Part shown: one piece after another, positions 21,967 to 30,971 of the stretch
Layout of the letters: every line of letters starts with the position of its first letter
How positions within the stretch are numbered: position 1 is the stretch's first letter
Origin: Phlyctochytrium arcticum
Taxonomy: Eukaryota > Chytridiomycota > Chytridiomycetes > Chytridiales > Chytridiaceae
Assembly (NCBI GenBank): GCA_025602905.1
Contig: JAHLKI010000050.1
Span: 38,969 to 102,968, forward strand
Reading direction: 5' to 3'
DNA length: 64,000 nt
Notes under the pieces: model-generated
Databases searched by the model: none
What the model was told of the DNA's origin: nothing
What the model saw: only the letters and a program-made list of their open reading frames with translations
Program-made: the position numbers and the translations under genes

Positions 21967-23774
21967 GGCTGTTGTTCTCAGGGGAGAGCAAAGAGAGAAC
22001 AATAAAAGATGAGAGAGGGAGAAAGGGAGCGAGGATGAGGGAAGAAAGAATGAGCGTAAGAGAGTTACAAAAGTCGAAATGGACTTTGAACGACTTTGAA
22101 AGTTCGAATGCTCACGACGCGACGGACACGTATACGTTACGCGTAAGCTTAGCCCATCCTGTGCCCTAACACACGGACAACCTTCGGAGTCGGACATTTC
22201 TAAAACGCGATAGTTTTCGCGAGACATCTCAAGATTCTCAACGCCTTTCCTTGCACAACTGGCATCGGAAAACGCCTAGCCATAAATTTGGTGAGTATCA
22301 CCTGTACTCTTGGAAACGGTGCGCCGCAACACGCCCGTGTTGCGCTGCGGAGAGGTTTGGGCACAGCTGAGATGGCATCCCGAACTGTGCAAAGGCCTCT
22401 CCGGTTGTCTCCTCCGCTCCGAACCTTGGTATTGACCTGCTCAGGGCAGCGCGTGCGGCCGGGTGCATGGATGTTGCCCAGTCTCTGGGCATGTATCCCT
22501 CAGCCTACCGCGCTGCTTCTTCCCTCTGGGGAGAAACTCGATCAGGGTGGTACTAAAGTGTTTGGGTACAGCCTACCGAGCGACCACCCAATGGGCTACT
22601 TCTTCATGAGCTATGTCTGCGCTACTCCTCCCAAAAAACTACAGTGTTTGCTATTGAATGGTTTCTCTTTTTATCCTTTCTGCAGGCATCCACATCTTCA
22701 GCAAATGGCCAAAGTCGGGACGTACAATCGCTCCCAAATTATCAAGTAGCCCGGGGAGAGCTGCGGTGTGGGGCTAATGGACCGCTGATACATCCCAACC
22801 TGCATAACTGCAATCACAGAACCCAGAGGGCCAGGGGGACCCTTGACAGCATGGATCGATACATGTAAAGTTTGGACAGTGCACTTATCGGTAATTGGTC
22901 TGTCGATGAAATTGCAGTACGGATCAGAACATCTAATGTTTTTAACAGTACACTTACTGGTTCCTGTAACTGGTCCTTCAAACACCGGTATTACAATTGG
23001 CATATTCCTGACTACTGGCTTGGTAAGATTTGCATAGACGGTATCAAACATCTGGACGAGTTTCTAATCCTCCTAACCAGGTACTGTCTGGAAACATATC
23101 TATTGAGCGAATGGGATCTAGCTGAATTGATGATGCGATCAAGTACGTCTGGCTTCATTGGTAAATTGCGCAGGAAATACGATACTTACCGGGCCATGAA
23201 CAGCTTGGGCTTTACGGTGACAAAGTCGTACAATGTGAAGATAATAGTGACTGAAAATACCCTGCAAGAGACGTGTGATGCCTTTTTTTGTCAATATGTC
23301 GATTCAGTTGTGGTCTCACAGAAAAGCAATGCGGTCGACCGACTTCTTCGAACTTTTGGGTCGTAGAGGCGATGTTCTTACCAGACAATTGAGTGTGCAT
23401 ATTCCGAAGGACGATAAAAAACCCTCTTGATGCTGCTTTAGATAGATTTACAAAATTGATCGTCGCCAGCTTCTTTTACCACAAAGGTCTAAAAATCAGA
23501 TTTATATGTTTCAGATATGATGGCCGAAACTAGCCTTCTTCTTTGGTCGCTTGGCCATCTCCTTCAGGGTATTGATGCCAAGTAATGGCCAATGTGTCTG
23601 ATGACTGGTGGCACTCTAGTTCTAGTTTTGCAAACAGCTCAAAGGTAACGCGTCATTTGAAATGCCCGGGTACCATTCGCTAGCCCAAGAAACTCCTTCG
23701 AAGTCGACCGTACCACTATCGTTGTCATCATTTAATGCTTATCCTTAGAAAAAAAAAGATCATTATCGGGAACG
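21967..23774. other. No recognised gene; one 164-codon open frame
   Basis: A 164-codon plus-strand frame lies at 22872-23366. Its last 100 residues, with LLSEWDLAELMM and IVTENTLQETCDAFF, look protein-like but match nothing I know. A small perfect inverted repeat CGCAACACG-CC-CGTGTTGCG is at 22325-22344. The rest shows nothing. Confidence 0.35.
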
Positions 23775-24176
23775 TTAATACCCGTATATGTCTTTAAATT
23801 GAACCGTGTACGTTTTGGGGTCGGCAATGTCTGACTCAAAACCTCCGTCAGTACTTGCATCACTTTCGTACAGAGGCTGAACCTTTTCAGCTTCGAACGT
23901 TTTTGCTCTTGCCTTTGCCGTCGGTTTTGCCTTCGGTTTTGGTTTTTCCTTTGGCTTTGGCTTCTTGGCTAGTGATGCAAGCTGTTTCTCTTCCCTCAGT
24001 TTTCGTTTTTCTTCCCGAGACCGTTTTAGTAAAGCTTTTGCTTCTTCAAGCTTCAGCTTTTCCTCCTGGACGTTTCGCTGTTCGGCCATCTTCCTCAGAT
24101 TCTCTGCTCGCTTCTGGGTTGCTTTCTTCTGGGCCTCTATCTGTTTCGGCGTTCGAGATGCACGTGGCTTGGTAGC
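23775..24176 (-). pseudogene. Basic coiled-coil gene, 3' part, split by copia insertion
   Basis: This is the 3' piece of a frame whose 5' piece is at 29156-29263. Removing the copia element and one AACCT target copy restores a single frame of about 165 codons. This part encodes ATKPRASRTPKQIEAQKKA, a long Lys/Glu coiled coil, several Lys-Pro repeats (KPKPKEKPKPKAK) and an acidic tail ending FKDIYGY-stop at 23775. The charged SxKQIEAxKKA style resembles small proteins of Polinton-like or large-DNA-virus elements, but also many nuclear proteins; the origin is open. Confidence 0.55.
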
Positions 24177-24181
24177 AACCT

Positions 24182-24345
24182 TGTTAAAGCTGGTATCCTA
24201 TATCGGGACTAGTAGCTTATTGAATTAGATACAGCAGTACGTAGGTCATATGTCGTCCAACTATAAATAGGATTCTACCGCTAAACTATGCTGCAATATG
24301 ACCGCTATCCACTAAATGGGAAGGATGAGTCATGACGTCTCAACA
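24182..24345 (-). repeat. 3' LTR of copia element
   Basis: 164 bp, direct repeat of 28992-29155 with a single C/A difference near 24211. Confidence 0.95.
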
Positions 24346-24496
24346 CCACCCCTTCATCTGAACTCATTTGGATAGATGACCGAAGATCTGGTTGTTATGG
24401 AATCCGATCAGATGAGGATGATGCTGACGTATGTTGCTATTTTCTTTGATGTTGCTTTCGGGCATAAAGTCGCTTCAGAGCAGATGATGAGGTCCT

Positions 24497-27400
24497 TCAA
24501 CTTTCTCGCCTTTGCGCATCGGAGACTGGGACGACAAGGTCCTTCGGCTTTCTGGCGTTCGTAGGCTTCTGAGTTGGGACAGGAGGTATGACGTTCAAGC
24601 GTCGAAATATTGATGAGAACTGATCAAATGGTAGAGCTTTCGTAAGAGCATCGGCAAGCATATCAGCGGTGGGCATGTACTCGAAACGAACGTCGCCGGC
24701 AGCTACACGTTCGCGGACGTAGTGGTGCTGGATGTCGATGTGCTTCATCCGTGCGTGGCCAACCGGGTTGTTGATAGTCTTGATAGTCGACTGGTTGTCT
24801 TCGAAGATAAGTATAGGTTCAGAAGAGTACTGGGTAATGGTTAACTCCTTGAGCAGATTCTTCAACCACATCGCTTCCTTCGTTGATTGCGTTGCTGCCA
24901 TATATTCTGCCTCGGTAGTGGAAAGCGCGATGGTTACTTGAAGTTTCGAGACCCAACTGACAAGAGATCCGTGGAGCAAGAAAACGTAGGCTGTTCGAGA
25001 ATGTCGACTTGTTTGATCACCACCCCAATCGGCATCAGAAAACCCAATAAGACCATCATGTGGAAGAATAGCAGGGTGAGTTGGAACAATCGCTTTCTTC
25101 GGAAACCAGAGACCAACATCAGGCTGACCTCGCAAGTAGTGTAGGATGCGAAGTACTTTCTTCTTGTCGGACTGCTTGGGAGTAGACATCTTGGAGGCGA
25201 CCATAGACACGGCAAATGCAATGTCGGGCCGAGTTGCGACCATTGCATACATAAGACTGCCAACAATCTGTCGATACGGGAATGTCGGTTCAAGAGATAG
25301 ATCGTTGTCAGTATCCGTGATGGTAGCCTTTGTTGAACTTGCCGGAGTGCGTCGCTTCTTCAAAGGTGTTGGATCAACCGACTCGTACTTTGCAAGCATC
25401 TCCTTGATATACTGTCCTTGGTGCAAGTGCCATCCGTCGTTGTATCGCTCAAGCTTGATTCCGAGTATCCAGTCGAGTGTTCCCAAGTCTGTCATCTCGA
25501 AATTGGCGCTAAGTTCACGTTTCACCCCCTCGAGGGCATCGTCGTTGCTGGTGGCTATGATGATGTCATCGACATAAACAGCGACAACAACCAGATCAGG
25601 AGCACGACGGAAGAACAAAGACGGATCGCCCGAGCAAGCCGTAAAACCGAGAGAAAGCATGAAGGTTTTGAGAACAGAGTACCATTCGCGGGGGGACTGT
25701 TTGAGGCCATAGAGAGTCTTCATGAGCTCCAAATAGTCGTCAGGATCACCAAGAGGGTAGCCGGGAGGTTGCCGCATCCAGACGCGTTCACTGAGTTTAC
25801 CATTGAGGAACGCCGTTTTCACATCCATGTGCCAGAGTTGAAGATGATGGTGAAGGGCAAGAGCGAGGAGAAGACGAATAGTTTGAATTTTCACCACGGG
25901 AGCAAATGTTTCGTTGTAGTCGATCCCAAACTTCTGCGAGTATCCAAGAGCCACAAGACGCGCTTTGTATCGAACAACGACACCCTTGGCATTGCGTTTG
26001 CGTTTCAAGACCCAACGACACCCAATAGCGACACGTTTGCGACCAGTCTCGTTGTCAATCGGAAGTGGACGTACACGCCCGGTGCCATGACGGTCGAGGG
26101 AGGCCAGTTCATCCTTGATTGCAGCATCCCAGAGAGGCCAGTCTGGGCGACGGCGGGCTTCGTCAACAGTGTTGGGCTCCGTCTCAGCACCGGGAAAGTC
26201 TATAGGAATGTTGCTAACCGCAAAGCCGGGGAAGATTTCGACGTGATTGGCATGGTCGACGGTGGTCTCGGTGTTGGGAGTGCTGGGCGCAAGTGAGAGT
26301 GTAACGGGACGCTCGATGAAGCGGACAGCATCACGGCTGATGAAGCGTTCGTTGGTTGAAATTTGCAAAAATTTGTCGCCTTTCGTGGTATGACAACGTC
26401 CGAGATAGTGGCATTCTGTGGCACGATGTTCGACTTTTCCGCGGCGATGTTCCTTGGCGGTGTGAACCCAAACTTTGCAACCAAAGACACGAAGATGGCC
26501 AACATCCGGGGGACGACCCCAGAGCAATTGGAACGGCGAGAGTTGCTGAGGGGCAGTGAGACGTGGGCGGATGTTGTACAGGTCCACAGCATGAAGAGCA
26601 GCGTCACCCCAGTAGACGAGAGGAAGACCAGAGTGATGAAGAATGCAACGAAGAATGGTGCAGATTGTGCGATTTATCCGTTCCGCAACCCCATTGGATT
26701 GTGACGTATAAGACTGAGTCGTTTCATGACGGCTTATCAACTCGAACAGAAACTGTTGCATCTCGGCATTACAGAACTCTTTCCCATTGTCCGTGCGATA
26801 TGTGCCAACCAGTGGTCCTGTTGGATTTTTGCGCATCACCACATCACGTAGATAACACCGAAGAGCTTGGATGATTGAGCCGGCACTTTTGTCCAGGAGT
26901 AGCGCGACGTAGGTATACGAAGTGTGGAGATCTGTGAAGAGGACGAAGTATTGATAGCCTTCTTCAGTAGGTGTATCCAGAAAGACGACGAGATCAGCAG
27001 CTACGACTTCAAATGGTCGACTAGTTTTACGTTCCGAATGGGGAAAAGAAGCCCGATGTGCCTTGCCAGTGTAGCACGCTGGGCAGGGTTCGAAGTCGTC
27101 GGTGGAAAGCGTTGTGGGAAAGTTCTTGCACTTCTTGGACATGAGTTGCAAGACGCGATTGCGAGGATGGCCGGTGCGAAGGTGCCAGAGACGACGATCA
27201 TCCTTTTTCTTGAATGGTGATGGAGGTGATGCTGTAGCGGAAACATCACCAGGAATCAAGGTGTCGGTTGCAAAAGCGGTGCCTATGTTTCCGTTTTCGC
27301 CTGGAAGAGCAGGAAGCAAATCCCTATTTGTATCCATAGTTGAAGCCGAATACGCGGTTCCGACCCCCCGAAACTGACCCGGACGAGCAAGAGTAACATC

Positions 27401-27778
27401 AATATCCCACATCAATGTTGTTGGCGACACGTTCAAAATCTCCTTTGTGAGCTCATGCTGGAGTTTGACCGAGTCCTTGGCAAAAGTGGTGATAATATCT
27501 GCATCCGCAAGACCCCGAACGCTCATCAAGTTGGTAGAAATTTCTGGGACATGAAGAGCGGGAACTTCAATAGTGGCCGAAGTCGGGGTGGTCATCTGGA
27601 TTGTTCCCTCCCCAGTTGCTGGAATGATCACCGAGTTTGCCACCTTTACCCGTCGCTGTGTAGGACCATAGCAAGTAAACAACGACCGGTCCTTGGTTAT
27701 CGTTGTTGTTGCCCCACTGTCAAGGAGCCACCGCACACGTTTCTGTCGTGGGCCGGTAGTGCCGATGGCTCCAACCCT
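24497..27778 (-). CDS. Copia pol: protease, integrase, RT, RNase H
   Basis: This frame follows gag in the same phase after one UGA codon. The protease has RWLLDSGATTTITKD near the start. The GAG-pre-integrase zinc motif is WHLRTGHP ... CPACYTGKAH. Integrase carries the DD35E residues in VAADLV, RTDNGKEF and NGVAERINR. Reverse transcriptase has HMDVKTAFLNGKL, LYGLKQSPREWY and the catalytic YVDDIII. RNase H shows FSDADWGGD, TEAEYMA and DNQSTI. Order and length are those of an autonomous Ty1/copia element. No stop or frameshift interrupts pol, so the protein is probably functional if gag-pol readthrough occurs. Confidence 0.95.
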   Translation of the reverse strand, partial: RVGAIGTTGPRQKRVRWLLDSGATTTITKDRSLFTCYGPTQRRVKVANSVIIPATGEGTIQMTTPTSATIEVPALHVPEISTNLMSVRGLADADIITTFAKDSVKLQHELTKEILNVSPTTLMWDIDVTLARPGQFRGVGTAYSASTMDTNRDLLPALPGENGNIGTAFATDTLIPGDVSATASPPSPFKKKDDRRLWHLRTGHPRNRVLQLMSKKCKNFPTTLSTDDFEPCPACYTGKAHRASFPHSERKTSRPFEVVAADLVVFLDTPTEEGYQYFVLFTDLHTSYTYVALLLDKSAGSIIQALRCYLRDVVMRKNPTGPLVGTYRTDNGKEFCNAEMQQFLFELISRHETTQSYTSQSNGVAERINRTICTILRCILHHSGLPLVYWGDAALHAVDLYNIRPRLTAPQQLSPFQLLWGRPPDVGHLRVFGCKVWVHTAKEHRRGKVEHRATECHYLGRCHTTKGDKFLQISTNERFISRDAVRFIERPVTLSLAPSTPNTETTVDHANHVEIFPGFAVSNIPIDFPGAETEPNTVDEARRRPDWPLWDAAIKDELASLDRHGTGRVRPLPIDNETGRKRVAIGCRWVLKRKRNAKGVVVRYKARLVALGYSQKFGIDYNETFAPVVKIQTIRLLLALALHHHLQLWHMDVKTAFLNGKLSERVWMRQPPGYPLGDPDDYLELMKTLYGLKQSPREWYSVLKTFMLSLGFTACSGDPSLFFRRAPDLVVVAVYVDDIIIATSNDDALEGVKRELSANFEMTDLGTLDWILGIKLERYNDGWHLHQGQYIKEMLAKYESVDPTPLKKRRTPASSTKATITDTDNDLSLEPTFPYRQIVGSLMYAMVATRPDIAFAVSMVASKMSTPKQSDKKKVLRILHYLRGQPDVGLWFPKKAIVPTHPAILPHDGLIGFSDADWGGDQTSRHSRTAYVFLLHGSLVSWVSKLQVTIALSTTEAEYMAATQSTKEAMWLKNLLKELTITQYSSEPILIFEDNQSTIKTINNPVGHARMKHIDIQHHYVRERVAAGDVRFEYMPTADMLADALTKALPFDQFSSIFRRLNVIPPVPTQKPTNARKPKDLVVPVSDAQRRES

Positions 27779-28807
27779 TCAATCGCTGTCAGAAGAGTAG
27801 AGATCTTGTGTTGGCACCAGTGATGGAACAATAGTGTCGACTTCGTGAGCCGAGTCAGGTCGCTTGCGTTTCTGTGCCGCAACGTTGGATCGGACCATTG
27901 ACAGCTTGGGACACTCGTGGGCACGATGGTCCGTTTGATCACAGATGGGACAGGGATAGGAACGACGGGGTTTGCCATCTCGTTGCTGAACTTGGTAGAC
28001 TTCAGTTGGTGGTAACGTAGGAGTCGCCGAAACATCGCCTTTGTCGGAAGACCTGAAGAATGTTTGAGCCTCGGCCTTGAGGTCCACAAGTTCGCGAATA
28101 CTGCCGTGAAGCATTTCCGTGTTGAGGTACTGGCGAGCAGCCGAATCCCGAATGCCTTGGATGTACAGTGTAGCGGTGACGAAGAACGGGAAGCCTTCAG
28201 GGAGTTGGGGAACCAGTTCGTCAAAGTCAGCGTTGTAGGCAGTCAGGGATCCCTTCTGTTTCAATTTCTGCAATCGAGCAAAGACTTCTGCGGGCAAGTT
28301 TGCTCGGTGATACTTCTTGATAAGAAACGCGCGAAGTGTTGCCCAAGTGTCGAAAACCGGGGTGTGACGTTCAATCTCAGTGTCGGCACTTCCGACAAAT
28401 TTCGACAAAATGATCATAAACGATTGCTTGGGAGACACCACCGAAGCCTCAAGATACAGTTCAACTTTACGAAGGAATTGGGTCAACAAAGCGGGCTTGT
28501 CCATTTCGCCGGAGAACTTGGGAATGGCCTTCTCGAGTCGTTCCGCAAAGCGAGATTCTTGAATTTCTGGGACACGGGCGGCACGCGCAACAAGCAATTC
28601 AGCACGTAGTTTTTGGCATTCCAATTCGTTCTTCAATCGCTGGATTTCCAAGGCAGCGGCAAAGGCTTGAGCTGGATCATGAGCAGTGAAGAGCGGGTTG
28701 GTGCCTTGAGTCTGACCACCTTGAGCGTGACCTTGACCGTTGTTTTCGTTGTTTTCAGTCGGGTCACCTTGGATAGCGCCTTCAGCATTGTTTTCGGTGG
28801 CAGACAT
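27779..28807 (-). CDS. Copia gag
   Basis: 342 residues from MSATENNAEG to SSDSD-UGA. The N-terminus is Asn/Gln/Gly-rich, then a coiled coil, then the retrotransposon capsid region (PKFSGEMDKPALLTQFLRKV, FARLQKLKQKGSLTAYNADF) and a zinc knuckle CPICDQTDHRAHEC (C-x2-C-x4-H-x4-C). The stop is TGA followed by A, and the next codons continue in frame into protease. Confidence 0.93.
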   Translation of the reverse strand: MSATENNAEGAIQGDPTENNENNGQGHAQGGQTQGTNPLFTAHDPAQAFAAALEIQRLKNELECQKLRAELLVARAARVPEIQESRFAERLEKAIPKFSGEMDKPALLTQFLRKVELYLEASVVSPKQSFMIILSKFVGSADTEIERHTPVFDTWATLRAFLIKKYHRANLPAEVFARLQKLKQKGSLTAYNADFDELVPQLPEGFPFFVTATLYIQGIRDSAARQYLNTEMLHGSIRELVDLKAEAQTFFRSSDKGDVSATPTLPPTEVYQVQQRDGKPRRSYPCPICDQTDHRAHECPKLSMVRSNVAAQKRKRPDSAHEVDTIVPSLVPTQDLYSSDSD

Positions 28808-28977
28808 ATTCTTGAGCTAAGTGTTGATTGACGATTCTTGGGTGTTTTCGATGTTTCACTGACAGTTTTCTTGATAGAGAAGTGGGCAGAGTTAGCACAT
28901 TCGTCTCTTTTATTTATACTGCCAGAGCCTTTGACCCAAGGTTCTCTTCGTTCACACTTAACTTTATTTTTAGTCCT

Positions 28978-28991
28978 CAGGGCTCATAACC
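28978..28991 (-). promoter_or_regulatory. Primer binding site for initiator tRNA-Met half molecule
   Basis: Directly after the 5' LTR the minus strand reads GGTTATGAGCCCTG. This is complementary to CAGGGCTCATAACC, the 5' side of the anticodon stem-loop of eukaryotic initiator tRNA-Met, not to the tRNA 3' end. Drosophila copia and yeast Ty5 use such cleaved half-tRNA primers. Confidence 0.82.
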
Positions 28992-29155
28992 TGTTAAAGC
29001 TGGTATCCTATATCGGGAATAGTAGCTTATTGAATTAGATACAGCAGTACGTAGGTCATATGTCGTCCAACTATAAATAGGATTCTACCGCTAAACTATG
29101 CTGCAATATGACCGCTATCCACTAAATGGGAAGGATGAGTCATGACGTCTCAACA
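28992..29155 (-). repeat. 5' LTR of copia element
   Basis: 164 bp, in minus orientation starting TGTTGAGACG and ending TTTAACA. It contains CTATTTATAGTTGG, a likely TATA region. Confidence 0.95.
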
Positions 29156-29263
29156 AACCTCGACATCAACCTTGGCAACATCAACATCAGGTTGGCTTTC
29201 CGGTTCCGTATTTGGCTCCGTGACAAGTTCGTCTGGCTCTGCAATGGTACTGTGGGGGTCCAT
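29156..29263 (-). pseudogene. Basic coiled-coil gene, 5' part
   Basis: Starts MDPHSTIAEPDELVTEP at 29263 and is acidic up to the copia insertion point after DVEV. It joins in frame to 23775-24176. Only about 63 bp separate its start codon from the gypsy LTR, so its original promoter has probably been displaced as well. Confidence 0.55.
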
Positions 29264-29325
29264 AACGTACGATCTCTGTCTTATGCTGAACCAAAAAAAA
29301 AGTACATCTTGAACGAAGCAACATT

Positions 29326-29517
29326 TGTGAACGGTTGCTGCGCAGTTGGTTTCTTTTTGGTGTCTTTGGTTTCTTTTGGTTGCTTGAGATGGAGCTATAG
29401 TCAGGATGAGTAGTATATATTGTCTAGAGTACAAGAGAGTGCTGGGGTGAGGCTTCAAGAGGTAGGGACGTGGCGTAGGTATGGCGCAGGGCCAAGAGCC
29501 AAGCCACATCCAGGACA
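29326..29517 (-). repeat. LTR of truncated Ty3/gypsy element
   Basis: On the minus strand a polypurine tract AGGGGGGGGCA precedes TGTCCTGGATGTGG. The segment ends ...GTTCACA, giving about 192 bp. It contains ATATATACTACTC as a possible TATA. The downstream end is placed by TG...CA logic only. Confidence 0.6.
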
Positions 29518-29590
29518 TGCCCCCCCCTACAGATAGAAAGGCGGGAAGAATACGACACGCCAAAGCAAAGGAATACTAAAGGAGAATATG

Positions 29591-29815
29591 TCACGCAGAG
29601 GTCGGTTCCGGGTCTTCTGTCTTCGGCCGATATACCCAGGGGACTTGACCCCGGAGGAGTCGCTGTAACTCACCATCGGCAAGATTGGCACGACGGAGCT
29701 GATTGACGTGATATTGTGCCTTGACGGGTTTGCCGGAAAGGTCTTGAAGTACGTAAGAGTCAGGGAAAGTGCCGGAACCGGTGACGACGAGAGGGCCATA
29801 GCGCTTGACTTGAAA
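29591..29815 (-). pseudogene. Ty3/gypsy integrase C-terminus, truncated
   Basis: The minus-strand frame encodes FQVKRYGPLVVTGSGTF, then YVLQDLSGKPVKAQYHVNQLRR, the C-terminal SH3-like fold typical of gypsy integrases with H-x2-QLR, then a stop at 29591. Everything upstream of it (rest of pol, gag, other LTR) is missing because the sequence breaks off into telomeric repeats at 29816. Confidence 0.85.
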
Positions 29816-29827
29816 TTTAGGGTTAGG
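29816..29827. repeat. Interstitial telomeric repeat at left edge of the inverted repeat
   Basis: TTTAGGGTTAGG joins the broken gypsy integrase to the 3' end of LINE-A. The G-rich strand runs rightward, as at a right chromosome end whose interior is on the left. Confidence 0.85.
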
Positions 29828-30954
29828 AATAACGGTTCTTATTAGGCTGGAGGCAATGTAGATACATCAGGTACTATCTAAATGACTAAAGTAATCAAGC
29901 TACATAGAGAAATGTCCAAAAAAAAGTGAAAACAAGTAAAAATGGTCGAAAAAGTAGCATAAATACGCCGTGAAACACGCCAAAGCATGGCCAGGATATG
30001 TCCAGTAACTCCAAAGAATAGTGTGGGAACTTGCAAATTCTCATGGAATGGGCAATTTTTGGGAGGAAACTTGAAATTTGAGAGAAAAGTTGAAATGGTG
30101 ATAAAGGAAGTGAGGACCAGAGTTGTTAGGAGAGTTAACAGGCGTGCGCAGAGTAGTGCTGAGTTGAAATCAAGGGGCAGCAGGCTTGCTTTCTGAAAAA
30201 ACTTTGTGGTAAGGTGGGAAAATGTGGAAAAAATGTCAACTTCATGCCTTGGGCATGATGAGAGAGCTTGAAAATGGTGTGTGCGGGGATTGCCATAGTC
30301 TACAAATGGTGTTACGGGAAGCTGTGCCGAGTTTGAGGTCATTTGAGTGATTTTTGATGGAGTTGGAAAAAATGAGGTATTGATAGTGTTTTCCCATATT
30401 TTGCAGAAGTCATATTAGAATGAACAAATACGGCAGGAGGATGATGAGATTTCGCCCACAGTTGCCGGCATGGGTGGTGTATGGGGTGGTGGGGTCATAC
30501 TGGCTGGATGGGCGCATTTCAGGGAGCGCAGTATGAGGGAAGAGGTGTTTTTTGTGGATGTCTGGTCTTGAAGAGCTGAAGGCAGGGAGAGATGATGGGC
30601 CTCACTAGTACATGTAGTAGTCGGAGCCAGGGCGGCTGTTGTTCATTGAGAGCCCAGATCGACTTAGAGACAGGAGACCACAGCAGGAGGAGAGAAGCGT
30701 GGGAAAAAAACGAAACTGGGTGATGTCGAGTCAACAACCGGCCAGAGACGGTCGACGCACATGCCCCATGGGCTGGCAAGCGGGGACGTGGATGAGTTGA
30801 CTTAAGAGCATACCGCATTAGCACCAAAAGTGAGGCCAGGAGGGGAAATCGGGTGTTTTGCCGAAATAGTAGATTGCAAGACTTGAGGTATTGAATTCCA
30901 GTCAAAATGAGGCAAACTGATACTAGGGTATTCCATTTGGGTACCATTTCGAGG

Positions 30955-30971
30955 CTGGGACGAAGTCCCAG
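30955..30971 (-). other. 3'-region stem-loop of LINE-A, left copy
   Basis: Sense strand CTGGGACTTCGTCCCAG, a 7-bp stem with a 3-nt loop; mirror of 48314-48330. Confidence 0.7.

Larger units (their letters stand above)
24182..29155 (-). mobile_element. Ty1/copia LTR retrotransposon, near-intact
   Basis: The element is 4974 bp with 164-bp LTRs at 24182-24345 and 28992-29155, bounded by TG...CA and flanked by the 5-bp target duplication AACCT (24177-24181 and 29156-29160). The LTRs differ at one noticed position, so insertion is recent. The order on the minus strand is 5' LTR, primer site, gag, protease, integrase, reverse transcriptase, RNase H, purine tract (AGATGAAGGGGTGG), 3' LTR. Confidence 0.97.

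Noticed and set aside
25418..26296. 292-codon plus-strand frame inside the copia element
   Set aside because: It is antisense to the RT and integrase coding of the well-supported pol frame.
29326..29815. The MDPHSTIAE frame as gag of the gypsy element
   Set aside because: It lies outside the LTR end of the gypsy piece and lacks capsid or zinc-knuckle features; it fits better as a separate split gene.
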